This document shows, in pieces, positions 1 to 8,465 of a stretch of 64,000 nt of DNA. The notes below the pieces were generated by a model. The model did no database searches. It saw only the letters and a list, made by a program, of their open reading frames with translations, and had not been told where the DNA came from. Location: positions 124,001 to 188,000 of the forward strand of contig NZ_RCTF01000006.1 in the NCBI RefSeq assembly GCF_003667445.1, read 5' to 3'. The translations under genes were made by a program, and so were the position numbers. Source of the DNA: Xanthobacter tagetidis. GTDB taxonomy: Bacteria > Pseudomonadota > Alphaproteobacteria > Rhizobiales > Xanthobacteraceae. Position 1 is the stretch's first letter. Each line of letters opens with the position of its first letter.

Positions 1-1
1 G

Positions 2-1609
2 CTGGACAAGATCGAGGACGCCGTCGCCCGGGTCGCGGCGGAAATGGAGCGCGTGCGCGCCGCCGCCACCGAGGCCGCCGCCGAGGCCGCCGAGGCGGTG
101 GCGCTCAAGATTTCCGAGAATGCCGACGGCCCGGCCGTGCTCGGCATCAAGCGCGGCCTTGCGGTGCTGGAGGCGCGCCAGGAGGAGATGGCGCGCCGCC
201 TCGCCGACGCCATCGATCCCGATGCCGACGACCGCGCCCCCCTCGGCCGCGCCGCGCACGACGACGGCCTGTGGACCGCCGGCCCGGAAAGCGTGGAAGA
301 GGCCGTCCTGCAGGAGGAGCCGGCGCCGCGCCAGCCCCGTGCCAAGCCGGCCGACGCGCCGCGCCAGGCCCGCAGCCGCAACCCCGACCCGGCCGCTGCC
401 GAGGCGCGCGACCGCGCCCGCGCCGAGGCGCGCGCCCAGGAAGCCAGAGCCCAGGAAGCCAGGGCCCAGGAAGCCAGGGCTCAGGAGGCCCGCGCCCAGG
501 AGGCCCGTGCCCAGGAGGCCGAGGCGCGGCAGGAGGCGCCCTCCGCGCCGCCCCCGCAGGCCGAGCGCCCCCGCCGCACGCGCATCGATCCGGCACCGGA
601 GCCGCGCTCGCGCGCCATGCCGCAGGACGAGTTCGACCTGCCCGGACCCGAGGCCGAGCGCCGCGCCGACTGGAGCATCGGCGGCGCCGAGCGGCGCCTG
701 CGCCGGGAACGCTCGCGCAAGGAGCGCCTGTCCTCCGCCCAGCGCCGGGACCGGCGCCGCCGCAGCACGCTCAAGGCCCTTGTGGTGGCCGCGGTCCTGC
801 TCATCCTGGTCTCGGGGGTGGGTCTCGCGCTCCAGGCCGTTTCCGGCGTCGTGCCGGGCGTCGGCGCCGCGGTGGATGGCGTCAGGACGCAGGTCTCCGG
901 CCTGCTGTTCAGCCCGGTGCGCGACCTGCCGGCGCCGGTGGGGCCGGCAGCGCTCCAGGCCGCCGCCCGCGCCGGCGACGTCGCCGCCGCCTATGCGGTG
1001 GGCGTGCGCTATGCCGACGGTATCGGCATCAGCGCCGATCCCAAGGCGGCCGAGAAGTGGCTCGCTTACGCGGTCTCCGCCGGCTCGGCGCCGGCCGCCT
1101 ACCGGCTCGGCAGCCTCTACGACAACGTCTCGCGCAATCTCGCCGAGGCCCGGCGCTTCTACGAATGGGCCGCCAGCCAGGGCAATGTGCGGGCCATGCA
1201 CAATCTCGGCGTGGTCTTTTCCCAGGGCATCGACGGCAAGCCCGACTGGCCGCGCGCCATCGAGTGGTTCCGCAAGAGCGCGGAGATGGGCCAGGCGGAC
1301 AGCCAGTACAATCTCGGCGTGATCTATGCCCGCGGCCTCGCCGGCTCGGCCGATCTCGCGGAAGCGTGGAAGTGGTTCGCGCTCGCCGCCAGCCAGGGCG
1401 ATGCCGACAGCGCCACCAAGCGCGACAGCCTGATCACCCGCGCCGATCCCCAGGCGCTGACCCGCGCCCGGCAGGCGGCGGAGAACTTCCGGCCCGCGCC
1501 GCTCGATCCCGCCGCCAACTTCGTCGACCTCAAGCCCGACTGGGGCATGGAGAGCGGATCGAACACGGTCGCCCGCCAGGCCTCCACGCCGCCGTCCCGC
1601 TCGCTCTGA
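2..1609 (+). CDS. Sel1-repeat membrane protein, 5' truncated (PodJ/ polarity-factor-like)
   Basis: The reading frame is open from the first codon of the window, so the N-terminus lies upstream. The visible 535 residues contain, in order: an Ala/Glu-rich helical segment likely to be coiled coil, a Pro/Arg/Glu-rich linker with tandem AQEAR units, a basic stretch, one transmembrane helix (nt ~770-840), and about four Sel1/TPR-like repeats with A-x-x-x-LG-x-x-Y cores (nt ~990-1430). A long cytoplasmic coiled coil, a single TM and a Sel1 domain resemble alphaproteobacterial polarity factors of the PodJ type and other Sel1 envelope proteins. This is by architecture only. It precedes ruvC by about 300 bp of repeat-bearing intergenic DNA. 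Confidence 0.8.
   Translation: MDKIEDAVARVAAEMERVRAAATEAAAEAAEAVALKISENADGPAVLGIKRGLAVLEARQEEMARRLADAIDPDADDRAPLGRAAHDDGLWTAGPESVEEAVLQEEPAPRQPRAKPADAPRQARSRNPDPAAAEARDRARAEARAQEARAQEARAQEARAQEARAQEARAQEAEARQEAPSAPPPQAERPRRTRIDPAPEPRSRAMPQDEFDLPGPEAERRADWSIGGAERRLRRERSRKERLSSAQRRDRRRRSTLKALVVAAVLLILVSGVGLALQAVSGVVPGVGAAVDGVRTQVSGLLFSPVRDLPAPVGPAALQAAARAGDVAAAYAVGVRYADGIGISADPKAAEKWLAYAVSAGSAPAAYRLGSLYDNVSRNLAEARRFYEWAASQGNVRAMHNLGVVFSQGIDGKPDWPRAIEWFRKSAEMGQADSQYNLGVIYARGLAGSADLAEAWKWFALAASQGDADSATKRDSLITRADPQALTRARQAAENFRPAPLDPAANFVDLKPDWGMESGSNTVARQASTPPSRSL
434..523 (+). repeat. Six tandem 15-bp units encoding AQEAR
   Basis: Six in-frame 15-nt units run head to tail; five encode Ala-Gln-Glu-Ala-Arg and the last Ala-Gln-Glu-Ala-Glu. 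The first units are almost identical at DNA level and the later ones differ at synonymous positions (gaagccag versus gaggcccg). This pattern suggests slippage or duplication, followed by drift. The units extend a charged helical linker in the Sel1 protein, and copy number is likely to vary between strains. Confidence 0.9.
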
Positions 1610-1670
1610 GGGCCGGCGGTCCGGTCGGGGCCGGAGAGCTTCCGATCCCGTCCCTTCGCGCTGCCGCAGA

Positions 1671-1790
1671 ACCCTCTCCCCGCGGGAGAGGGGCGCCTCA
1701 CGGCACCGGCTGCGTTGGCGGCCCGGCCTCCCCTGCCGCCGGGTTAGTGCCACCCCCTCCCCGTCGGCGAGAGGGGCGCCTCACGGTGCC
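1671..1790. repeat. Two copies of a CCCTCTCCC palindromic intergenic repeat
   Basis: The stretch between the Sel1 gene and ruvC (1610-1908) carries two imperfect hairpins. The first pairs 1672-1680 with 1684-1692 (CCCTCTCCC/GGGAGAGGG). The second, near 1752-1776, is a degenerate copy. Both are followed by the same GAGGGGCGCCTCACGG tail. The first could also end the upstream transcript, though it has no T-run. A similar hairpin lies at 29600-29624. Confidence 0.7.
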
Positions 1791-1908
1791 GCCTGCGCCG
1801 GCGGACGCGGCTTCGCTCCACCGGCGTGAGGGGCGGTATCATCCTGATTTCCGGCGCCCGCCGTCCGCGCCGCTTTCCTCGCAGGCGCGTCCGGGGCAGC
1901 CTTCGGCC

Positions 1909-2418
1909 ATGGCATCGCACGTGATTCGCATCATCGGTCTCGATCCCGGCCTGCGCCGCACCGGCTGGGGCGTGATCGAGGCCGAGGGCACCCGGCTCTC
2001 CTTCGTCGGCTGCGGCACCGTCCTGCCGCCGGAGGATGCGCCCATGGGCGTGCGCCTTGCCGAACTCCACCGCGGCCTGATCGAGGTGCTGGGCCGCTTT
2101 GCGCCGGACGAGGCGGCGGTGGAGGAGACGTTCGTCAACATGAACCCCTCGTCCACCCTCAAGCTCGGCCAGGCGCGCGGCGTGGTGCTGCTGGCCCCCG
2201 CCCAGAGCGGGCTGCCGGTGGCGGAATACGCGCCCACTTTGGTGAAGAAGAGCGTGGTGGGCGCCGGCCGGGCCGAGAAGGGGCAGGTGCGGATGATGAT
2301 CTCGGTGCTGCTGCCCAAGGCGCAGCCTGAGACCGAGGACGCCGCCGATGCCCTTGCGGTCGCCATCACCCACGCGCACCATCGCGGCGCGGCGGCATTG
2401 GCGCGGCTGGTGCGGTAG
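1909..2418 (+). CDS. ruvC: Crossover junction endodeoxyribonuclease RuvC
   Basis: This is the Holliday-junction resolvase that nicks four-way DNA symmetrically after RuvAB branch migration. The 169-residue protein matches the family length. The four acidic metal ligands are visible: Asp12 in IGLDPG, Glu72 in AVEET, and Asp144 and Asp147 in EDAADALA. The ATG at 1909 is chosen because the IxGxDPG strand begins just downstream; the frame is open much further upstream but that part looks like out-of-frame shadow. The gene is followed by a DUF1772 gene and then ruvA, presumably as one transcript. Confidence 0.96.
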   Translation: MASHVIRIIGLDPGLRRTGWGVIEAEGTRLSFVGCGTVLPPEDAPMGVRLAELHRGLIEVLGRFAPDEAAVEETFVNMNPSSTLKLGQARGVVLLAPAQSGLPVAEYAPTLVKKSVVGAGRAEKGQVRMMISVLLPKAQPETEDAADALAVAITHAHHRGAAALARLVR

Positions 2419-2439
2419 GTCGCCGGCGGGGGACGGGAC

Positions 2440-2865
2440 ATGATCTTCGGGCTGCTGGGGCTGGTGGCGGCCGCCGCCTTCACGGGCGCGGCGCTCTACG
2501 TCAACGTGGTGGAGCAGCCGGCGCGCCTCGCGCTGAGCGAGGCGAGCGCGCTCGCCCAGTTCCGCCCCGCCGACCGGCGCGGCTTCGCCATGCAGGCGGT
2601 CCTGGTGGTCGCCGGCTTCGTCTGCGGCGCCGCCGCCTTCCTCACGCAGGGCGACTGGCACTTCCTCGCCGGGGGCGTGCTGATGCTCGCCAACTGGCCC
2701 TACACCTTCATCGGCATCGCGCCCACCGAGCAGCGGCTGATGGCGGCGCGGGCGGATGATCCCGACTGCCGCCGGCTCCTGTCCAACTGGGGCCAGCTCC
2801 ACATGGTGCGCACCGGCCTCGGCGTGCTCGCCACCTTCATCTTCTTTCAGGCCGTGCTCGACTGA
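2440..2865 (+). CDS. DUF1772-like integral membrane protein
   Basis: A 141-residue hydrophobic protein with about four transmembrane helices. It has the features of the DUF1772 (anthrone-oxygenase-like) family: a first helix ending in [10 protein letters not shown], a central W-P-Y-T-F-I-G-I motif, and a conserved W-x-x-L-H-x-x-R-T near the C-terminus. The biochemical role in bacteria is unknown. It begins 21 bp after ruvC with a GGGGGACGG ribosome-binding site and ends 19 bp before ruvA, so it interrupts the usual ruvC-ruvA junction and is probably co-transcribed. No functional link to recombination can be read from the sequence. Confidence 0.85.
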   Translation: MIFGLLGLVAAAAFTGAALYVNVVEQPARLALSEASALAQFRPADRRGFAMQAVLVVAGFVCGAAAFLTQGDWHFLAGGVLMLANWPYTFIGIAPTEQRLMAARADDPDCRRLLSNWGQLHMVRTGLGVLATFIFFQAVLD

Positions 2866-2884
2866 CGGCGCGGCGGAGGCCCCC

Positions 2885-3502
2885 ATGATCGGCAAGCTGA
2901 AAGGCGTGGTGGATTCCTACGGCGAGGACCATGTGATCCTCGACGTGAATGGGGTCGGCTACCTGGTGCACTGCTCGCAGAAGACCCGCGACGGCCTGCC
3001 CGCGCCGGGGGGCGCCGCGAGCCTCCTCATCGAGACCCATGTGCGCGAGGACCAGATCCGCCTGTTCGGCTTCGCCCGCGAGGGAGAGCGCGACTGGTTC
3101 CGCCTGCTCCAGAGCGTGCAGGGCATCGGCACCAAGATCGCCCTCGCCATCCTCTCCACCCTGTCGGCCTCGGACCTCGCCGAGGCCATCGCGCTCGGCG
3201 ACAAGGCCGCGGTCGCCCGCGCGCCGGGGGTGGGGCCGCGCGTCGCCACCCGCATCGTCACCGAGCTGAAGGACAAGATGGGCGGACTTTCCGCCGGCGC
3301 GGTGGAGCTTGCCGACCTCGGCGGCGCGCCGGCGCGCGCGGCGAAGGGCGGCCCGGCCTCGGACGCGGTCTCCGCGCTGGTCAATCTCGGCTACGCCCAG
3401 GCCCAGGCCGGCGCCGCCGTGGCCGCCGCCGCCCGCGCGGCCGGCGACGGGGCGACCACCGAGACGCTGATCCGGCTGGGGCTCAAGGAACTGGCGCGGT
3501 AG
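2885..3502 (+). CDS. ruvA: Holliday junction branch migration complex subunit RuvA
   Basis: RuvA binds Holliday junctions as a tetramer and loads the RuvB motor. The 205-residue protein has the N-terminal OB-fold ([12 protein letters not shown]), the two helix-hairpin-helix motifs of domain II ([11 protein letters not shown] near residue 80 and [12 protein letters not shown] near 115), and a C-terminal RuvB-interacting domain ending LIRLGLKEL. The ATG at 2885 follows GGAGG at a normal distance. ruvB, which usually follows, is absent: the next genes are an opposing toxin-antitoxin pair. Confidence 0.96.
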   Translation: MIGKLKGVVDSYGEDHVILDVNGVGYLVHCSQKTRDGLPAPGGAASLLIETHVREDQIRLFGFAREGERDWFRLLQSVQGIGTKIALAILSTLSASDLAEAIALGDKAAVARAPGVGPRVATRIVTELKDKMGGLSAGAVELADLGGAPARAAKGGPASDAVSALVNLGYAQAQAGAAVAAAARAAGDGATTETLIRLGLKELAR

Positions 3503-3512
3503 GGGGAGCGCT

Positions 3513-3917
3513 TCAGGGCCGGGCGATGTCGGTGCGGCTGAAGTCGTCGCCCGTGAACAGCAGGGCCGCTCCGAGTGTGCGCGCGGCGCCATAGGCGAAA
3601 CAGTCGCCAAGATTGAGCGCCGCGGGGTGGCGGCCTTTGCCGAAGCGGGCGAAGGCGGAGACTGCTTCGCTCGCTATGGCCGGCGTAACCGGCTCCTGCG
3701 CGATGCCGAGCATGGCCAGAAGCTCGGTCACGAAGTCCTGCGCCGCCCCGGCGTCCCAGCCGGTGATGCGCATGACGGCGAGCACGGTCTCGAATGTCGC
3801 CACCGGCGAAGTGACGGGGAGGCACGCCTCCTCGATCAGCCGCAGGAACAAGAGCGCCTCCGGCTCCTCGTTCAGGATCGCCACCAGTGCGGAGGCGTCG
3901 ATGAACAGGTCAGCCAC
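3513..3917 (-). CDS. VapC-like PIN-domain ribonuclease toxin
   Basis: A 134-residue PIN-domain protein, the usual VapC size. The acidic active-site residues are in place: Asp7 (FIDASAL), Glu43 (FETVLA), Asp105 (LGDCFAY) and Asp124/125 (TGDDF). VapC toxins cleave RNA, often initiator tRNA or rRNA, when freed from their antitoxin. The GTG start at 3917 overlaps the stop of the upstream antitoxin gene, typical of translational coupling in type II modules. It converges on ruvA with only 10 bp between the genes. The RNA target cannot be inferred. Confidence 0.9.
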   Translation of the reverse strand: MADLFIDASALVAILNEEPEALLFLRLIEEACLPVTSPVATFETVLAVMRITGWDAGAAQDFVTELLAMLGIAQEPVTPAIASEAVSAFARFGKGRHPAALNLGDCFAYGAARTLGAALLFTGDDFSRTDIARP

Positions 3918-4146
3918 CGGAGACCTCGTCGAAGAACGCCTTGTCGACCGCAAGCCCGGTCTTCGGCGCGGCGCGGAAGCGTGCCAGCAGAGGCGCGATG
4001 CGCGCACGCAAAGGCTGGCGCCCGCGCTCGCGCTCCAGCGCTTCTGCGACCGCACGGCGGATGGCGTCGGTCAGCCCCTCCTTGCGCAGACGGGCAAGCT
4101 CGCGCACCGCCTGATCCGTCTTCGGGTCGCGGATGTGGATGGCCAT
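3910..4146 (-). CDS. VapB-like antitoxin (Rv0623/PSK-type)
   Basis: A 78-residue protein beginning with a short strand (MAIHIRDPKTDQAVRELARL) and a following helix of the ribbon-helix-helix type, then a charged C-terminal part expected to wrap the toxin. It resembles the Rv0623/PSK-operon family of VapB antitoxins. It precedes and overlaps the PIN toxin gene by 8 bp. AT-richer DNA just upstream (4147-4190), including an imperfect GCTAGCTGAATAGCCTAACC stretch, is the likely autoregulated promoter. Confidence 0.85.
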   Translation of the reverse strand: MAIHIRDPKTDQAVRELARLRKEGLTDAIRRAVAEALERERGRQPLRARIAPLLARFRAAPKTGLAVDKAFFDEVSGG

Positions 4147-4217
4147 CTTGAGTTTCTCGGCTAGCTGAATAGCCTAACCAGGATAGCTGGCCGCGCGCGC
4201 CCTCTCCAAGCGTGCGT

Positions 4218-4748
4218 TCACGGCATGCGCGAGGGCAGGCGAACGATTTCGCCGTCGACGGCAAAGGTGCCGTAGCCGCGATGGTGCAGGGTGCGCGGCG
4301 GCGTGCGCGACGGCGTGTGCCAGGCCTTCACCACCTCCAGCACGAACAGGTTGAAGCGGTTCACGAGCCGGGTGTCGGCCACGCGGCATTCGAGATTGGC
4401 GAAGCACTCGCCCACCAGCGGCGCGCCCACCTGGGCGGCGGGCTTCGTGGTGAGGCCGAACTCAGCGAACTTGTCGTGGTCGCGGCCCGAGACGTTGCCG
4501 ATCGCCACCACCGTCTCGGCCATCTCTGCAGAGGGAATGGCGATCACGCACTCCCCCGTCGCCCTCAGCGCCTTGTGGCTGAAGTCGCCGGAGGCGACGA
4601 TGCAGGCGATGAGCGGTGGGGTGAAGTCCACCATCATGTGCCAGGACATGGTCATGACATTGGCGCGGCCCGCCGCCGCGGTGGTGAGCAGCACCACGGG
4701 ACCGGGCTCGATCAGCTGGTAGACGTGGGACAGAGGCAGATCCTTCAT
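4218..4748 (-). CDS. Flavin reductase family (FMN-binding split barrel) protein
   Basis: A 176-residue protein with the split-barrel flavin reductase pattern: an N-terminal PGPVVLLTTAA strand, N-V-M-T-M-S-W-H near residue 30, and the conserved GECFANLECRVADTR strand in the second half. Such proteins bind FMN and reduce flavin with NAD(P)H, or act as FMN-binding oxidoreductases. The specific substrate is not evident. The start codon CATG overlaps that of the divergent hydrolase gene, so the two probably share a small bidirectional promoter region inside one of the frames. Confidence 0.8.
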   Translation of the reverse strand: MKDLPLSHVYQLIEPGPVVLLTTAAAGRANVMTMSWHMMVDFTPPLIACIVASGDFSHKALRATGECVIAIPSAEMAETVVAIGNVSGRDHDKFAEFGLTTKPAAQVGAPLVGECFANLECRVADTRLVNRFNLFVLEVVKAWHTPSRTPPRTLHHRGYGTFAVDGEIVRLPSRMP

Positions 4749-5718
4749 GGCGAGCTCCAGCAATCCGGTGCCGCACGCCCCGGCCGTGACCCTGCGACGC
4801 GACGGGATCAAGCCTAGCCCCGCTGGCGCCGACGCGCCTTGCGCCGGGTCAGGGACGCGCGCCGCGTGCCGCACATCTTGGCGTGCGCTGCTCGCGGCCG
4901 TCCTGCTCGCCGGCGCCGCCGCGCCGATGGCCCTCGCCGGGCCGGACGGGGCGAGCGACCGCCGCGTCGCCGACCTCTCCATCGCCGGCCTCGACCAACG
5001 GGTGCTGCTCGCCTCCCCCGCCGCGCCGCGCGCAGTGCTGGTGATGCTCCCCGGCGGCGCCGGCGCTATCGGCATCCGACCCGACGGGACGCTGGCGCAT
5101 GGTGCCAATTTCCTCGTGCGCACGCGCGCGCGATTTATGAACAAGGGGTTCGCGGTGCTGATTCCCGACGCGGCGGGCACGCGCAACCTGCGCGGCCGGC
5201 GCAGCACGCCGGCCTATGGCGACCTGGTACGGGCGCTCGCGGCCTATGCGGGGAGCGAGACGGGCGCGCCGGTCTTTCTCGTCGGCACCAGCCAGGGCGC
5301 CATCGCCGCCGCCAACGGCGCGGCACGGGCGCAGCCGGGAGCGGTGGCGGGGCTGGTTCTCACCGAGGCGGTCTCGGACCTCGGCGGCAGCCGCGAGAGC
5401 GTCTTCGACGTCGATCTCGCCGCGGTGCGGGTGCCGGTCCTGATCGTCGCCAACCGCGACGATGCCTGCCCGGTCTCTCCGCCCGCCGCGGCGCCGCGGA
5501 TCGCCGCGGCCCTTGCGGGCGCGCCTTCGGTGACGGTGGAGAATGTGGCCGGAGGGATGCCCGGCAAGGCCTGCGGCTCGCTGTCGCCGCACGGCTACCG
5601 CGGCATCGAGGGGCAGGTGGTCGACCTGATCTCCGCCTGGATCGACGCCCGGCTCGCCGCGTTCGGGCGGCAGGGAGCCACAGGACCCCTGCCCCATCCG
5701 GCCCGCGATCCGGAATAG
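4747..5718 (+). CDS. Exported alpha/beta-hydrolase-fold protein
   Basis: A 323-residue frame whose mature part looks like an alpha/beta hydrolase. It has a nucleophile elbow GTSQG near residue 180, a late Asp in VANRDDACP, and a His in SLSPHGYRG. A hydrophobic segment (residues ~46-64, ending in an Ala-rich cleavage-like site) suggests export, but it lies unusually far from the ATG. That ATG also abuts the divergent flavin reductase start. GTG codons at 4768 or 4786 are alternatives, so the start is uncertain. The substrate is unknown. Two Cys pairs in the C-terminal half could form periplasmic disulfides. Confidence 0.7.
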   Translation: MASSSNPVPHAPAVTLRRDGIKPSPAGADAPCAGSGTRAACRTSWRALLAAVLLAGAAAPMALAGPDGASDRRVADLSIAGLDQRVLLASPAAPRAVLVMLPGGAGAIGIRPDGTLAHGANFLVRTRARFMNKGFAVLIPDAAGTRNLRGRRSTPAYGDLVRALAAYAGSETGAPVFLVGTSQGAIAAANGAARAQPGAVAGLVLTEAVSDLGGSRESVFDVDLAAVRVPVLIVANRDDACPVSPPAAAPRIAAALAGAPSVTVENVAGGMPGKACGSLSPHGYRGIEGQVVDLISAWIDARLAAFGRQGATGPLPHPARDPE

Positions 5719-5808
5719 GCGGGGCCGGGCGATTAAACCCGGCCCCCAACTCCACGCTGCGGGGGCCACGTGGAGCCGAACGGAGCCGCAGATCACCGCA
5801 TCAATACG

Positions 5809-5830
5809 GTGATCCCAGCGGCTGGATCAC
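5809..5830. other. Short inverted repeat in convergent intergenic space
   Basis: A perfect 7-bp inverted repeat (GTGATCC/GGATCAC) around an 8-nt spacer lies between the ends of the exported hydrolase gene and the DUF4394 gene. It has no T-run, so it may be only a weak bidirectional transcription end or chance. Confidence 0.35.
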
Positions 5831-5873
5831 TCGCGCGCGACCGGCGTCGTGCCGATGCGCGCTTTTCGCGGCA

Positions 5874-6650
5874 TCACATGCCGGGAAGCACGGCGATGTC
5901 GCGCACGGTTCCCTTCATACCGGAGATGGTCGCCGCCTTGGTGCTGGCGCCGGTGGCGAGATCGACCTTGTAGAGCGTGTCGCCCGCCATGAGCCACGCG
6001 GCGTTCCCGCCCTCGGCGCCGGAGACGATGTCGAAGGCCACCGCCTTGGCGGGCATTCCCAGCGCGCCGACGGTATTGAGCACGCCGTCATTGGGCGGGG
6101 CCTGCTTGACGAGCGCGCCGGAGGCGTCGATGTCGAACAATGCGGTCTCCTTGGCGCCCTTCATGGAGTTGGTATAGGCGCCCGCCACCACCTGGGGCGT
6201 CTTGCCGGCCATCTTGTCGCCCGCGGCGAAGGCGAGGTTGCCGTCGCGGATCACCTTGCCGTCGTCCACGTTGGCGCGCAGGTTCATGCCGTCCGAGCCG
6301 ATGATCCGCAGGCGGTCGGCGACCGGGTTGAAGTCCACCGTGACCGTGGTGCCGGCGGCGGGGATCATGTCGAGCTTGGACTTCACCATGGCCTTGCCGC
6401 TCGACGTGTCGACGGTCGCGACCGTGCCGTCCGCATAGACGGCGTAGAGCTGGCCGTCCGCCGGGCGGACGTCGATGCCGAGCACGCGGCCGGGACCGCC
6501 GGAAATGGCCCAGGTCTTCGCCACCTTGCCGGCCTTGGCATCAACGATGGCGATCTGATCGTCGCCGACGAGGGCGGCCACCGTCTGCGCCTGCGCGCCG
6601 GCGAGCGCCGCGGTGGACAGAAGCGTCGCGAGAAGGGTCTGCCTGATCAT
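5874..6650 (-). CDS. Exported DUF4394-type beta-propeller-like protein
   Basis: A 258-residue protein with a Sec signal peptide (MIRQTLLATLLSTAALAGAQ). It has repeated strand motifs typical of DUF4394: a G-I-D-V-R-P-A-D-G-Q-L-Y-A block, a V-D-F-N-P-V-A-D-R-L-R-I-I-G block, and a late G-N-A-A-W-L-M segment. The family is thought to form a propeller-like fold; no function is established. It is transcribed away from a SigK-like sigma gene. The shared intergenic DNA carries matching promoter-like elements on both strands, suggesting it belongs to that sigma factor's regulon. Confidence 0.85.
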   Translation of the reverse strand: MIRQTLLATLLSTAALAGAQAQTVAALVGDDQIAIVDAKAGKVAKTWAISGGPGRVLGIDVRPADGQLYAVYADGTVATVDTSSGKAMVKSKLDMIPAAGTTVTVDFNPVADRLRIIGSDGMNLRANVDDGKVIRDGNLAFAAGDKMAGKTPQVVAGAYTNSMKGAKETALFDIDASGALVKQAPPNDGVLNTVGALGMPAKAVAFDIVSGAEGGNAAWLMAGDTLYKVDLATGASTKAATISGMKGTVRDIAVLPGM

Positions 6651-6693
6651 GGTCCGTCTCCTGGTTGTCCGGCACGAGGCCGTCTGGAGCGGC

Positions 6694-6719
6694 TACACGC
6701 CACCCCCCGGGGCGGATGC
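6694..6719 (-). promoter_or_regulatory. Candidate ECF-sigma promoter of the DUF4394 gene
   Basis: On the minus strand GCATCC (6719-6714) is followed after exactly 16 nt by TGTAGC, with GCG directly before it. The same layout, GCATCC-N16-CATATT also preceded by GCG, occurs on the plus strand ahead of the divergent sigma gene. A transcript from here would have a leader of roughly 35-40 nt. The match is by eye. Confidence 0.45.
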
Positions 6720-6776
6720 AGAGGGGCGGAGATTTTTTTGCGACGGCCGCCGGGACAGGAATATTTCGCGCCCGAC

Positions 6777-6804
6777 GCATCCAAACGGCTCCTCCGCGCA
6801 TATT
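6777..6804 (+). promoter_or_regulatory. Candidate autoregulatory promoter of the SigK-like sigma gene
   Basis: GCATCC (6777-6782), 16 nt, then CATATT (6799-6804) mirrors the element on the opposite strand upstream of the DUF4394 gene. The expected leader is about 30 nt, ending in a GGAAGGA ribosome-binding site. ECF sigma genes commonly autoregulate, which fits. Confidence 0.45.
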
Positions 6805-6839
6805 GGTCGTCGGGGACAGGAAGGACGCCGAAGACGCCC

Positions 6840-7385
6840 ATGAGCCAGCCCGACGGGGACATTCTGGATGCACTGCGCGCCTGCCAGCGCGGCGACCAGG
6901 CGGGCTTGCGCGCGCTCTATGAGCGCGAGGCGCCGCGCATGGTGGGCGTCGCCTACCGCATGCTGCGCCGGCGGGCTTTGGCAGAGGAGGCGGTGCACGA
7001 TACGTTCGTGCTGGTGTGGCGGCAGGCGGCGAGCTTCGACCCCGCGCGCGGGGCCGCACGCACCTGGATCTATGCCATCCTGCGCAACCGGTCGCTCAAC
7101 ATCCTGCGGGGCGAGACGCGCACCGAACTGGTGGATGATTTCGAGCCCATGGGCCTGGAAAGCGAAGAGGAAGGCCCGGAAGGCGCCCTCATGCGGCTCG
7201 CCGAGAGCGGCCGGCTGAGGGGCTGCCTGGAGCGGCTCGAACCGGACCGGCGGCGGGCGATCCTGCTCGCTTACGTCCGCGGCCTGACCCACGGCGAGCT
7301 GGCGGGACGCTTCGGCGTGCCGCTCGGAACCATGAAATCCTGGATCCGCCGCTCCCTGCTGGCGCTCAGGGAGTGCCTGGCATGA
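6840..7385 (+). CDS. ECF RNA polymerase sigma factor, SigK-like
   Basis: A 181-residue group IV sigma factor. Region 2 carries YRMLRRRALAEEAVHDTFVLVWRQ and RTWIYAILRNRSLN (residues ~38-90). Region 4 carries the helix-turn-helix LTHGELAGRFGVPLGTMKSW (~147-170). It directs RNA polymerase to a small regulon when released from its anti-sigma factor. The stop codon overlaps the ATG of the following RskA-like gene (ATGA), the usual coupled sigma/anti-sigma arrangement. The start at 6840 follows GGAAGGA; the frame continues far upstream but without coding character. Confidence 0.93.
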   Translation: MSQPDGDILDALRACQRGDQAGLRALYEREAPRMVGVAYRMLRRRALAEEAVHDTFVLVWRQAASFDPARGAARTWIYAILRNRSLNILRGETRTELVDDFEPMGLESEEEGPEGALMRLAESGRLRGCLERLEPDRRRAILLAYVRGLTHGELAGRFGVPLGTMKSWIRRSLLALRECLA

Positions 7386-8191
7386 GCGCGCAGGGCACGC
7401 CTCCGACCCCCGACGAGCTGGATCATTTGGCGGCCGAGCATGTTCTCGGCCTCGCGGACCCGGCCGACGAGGCGCGGGCGCGCGCCCTCATGTCCGCCGA
7501 TCCCGCCTTCCGCGCGCTGGTGGAGACGTGGCGCGCGCGCTTCGCCGAGCTGGACGCGACGGCGGCGCCCGGCGCGCCGTCCGATGCGCTGCTGGAGCGC
7601 ATTCTGGCGAGCGTCGCCGCCGCTCCTGAGGCAGAGGCCGCGCCGCACGCCACCGTTCCCGAGCCGCCGGCGCGCACGCCAGCCGCTGCCCAGCCGGCGC
7701 GCCCCGCGCCGGGTCCGGCCCCGCGTCCCGCGCCGTGGTTCGCCGGCTTCTGGGAGAGCCTCGCCTTCTGGCGCACGGCCGGATTTGCCGCCAGCGCCGC
7801 CGCCCTCGTTCTTGCGGTCGGGCTCGCGGTCACGCTGCCGGGAGGTGCGCCGAAGCCGGTGTTCGTCGCTGTGCTGCTGACCCCCGACAACCAGCCGGCC
7901 GCCGTGGTCAATGCCTTCGCCAACGGCACCGCGGAGCTCATTCCGCTGCGTTCAATCGAGGTGCCGCAGGGCCGAGCGCTGGAGGTCTGGACCCTGCAGG
8001 ACCGGGGCCGCGGGCCGGTCTCGATCGGCCTTCTGGAGCGGGCGCGGACGGTGCGGCTCGATCTCGGCCGCCTGCCCGCCACCGGGCCGGACCAGTTGTT
8101 CGAGATCACGCTGGAGCCGAGCGCAGGCTCGCCCATCGGCCGCCCCACCGGTCCGATCCTCATGAAGGGCACGACCAGCGCGCCGTTGTGA
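7382..8191 (+). CDS. Anti-sigma factor, RskA family
   Basis: A 269-residue membrane protein. The N-terminal ~60 residues form the anti-sigma domain (LDHLAAEHVLGLADPADEAR). A Pro/Ala-rich linker follows, then one transmembrane helix (residues ~140-162), and a periplasmic RskA domain with the L-T-P-D-N-Q-P-A and L-E-V-W-T-L-Q motifs. It should hold the upstream sigma factor at the membrane until a periplasmic signal triggers proteolysis. It overlaps the sigma gene by 4 bp. Confidence 0.9.
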   Translation: MSAQGTPPTPDELDHLAAEHVLGLADPADEARARALMSADPAFRALVETWRARFAELDATAAPGAPSDALLERILASVAAAPEAEAAPHATVPEPPARTPAAAQPARPAPGPAPRPAPWFAGFWESLAFWRTAGFAASAAALVLAVGLAVTLPGGAPKPVFVAVLLTPDNQPAAVVNAFANGTAELIPLRSIEVPQGRALEVWTLQDRGRGPVSIGLLERARTVRLDLGRLPATGPDQLFEITLEPSAGSPIGRPTGPILMKGTTSAPL

Positions 8192-8465
8192 GCGCCCGCG
8201 GATTGGTCCGCCGCGCGCGCAGAGGCGCCCGGACCGCCGGCCCGGCCGCCCGGGAGCGCTATCTTACCGCCCACGGAGGCGTCGTTAGGGAAGCGGGCTA
8301 GCGTTCATATTGGCCTGAAATATCAAAGACTAAGGCAACATAGTCGGGGCGTTTGCGTCACGGCTGACGTAGAGCTTGGCGGTGCTTGCAACCGCGCGGC
8401 CAGATCCGCGCCGGGTGGTGGGCCGCCGTCGCGGCACCGTCATCCGATCCTTGGGGAGACGACGC

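Noticed and set aside
434..523. Tandem repeats resembling a small CRISPR-like array
   Set aside because: The 15-bp units are directly adjacent without spacers and remain in frame inside a coding sequence.
271..1908. Long open frame upstream of and in frame with ruvC, overlapping the Sel1 gene
   Set aside because: Its composition is the Arg/Gly/Pro-rich shadow of the Sel1 gene; the real RuvC starts at 1909, where the IxGxDPG motif begins.
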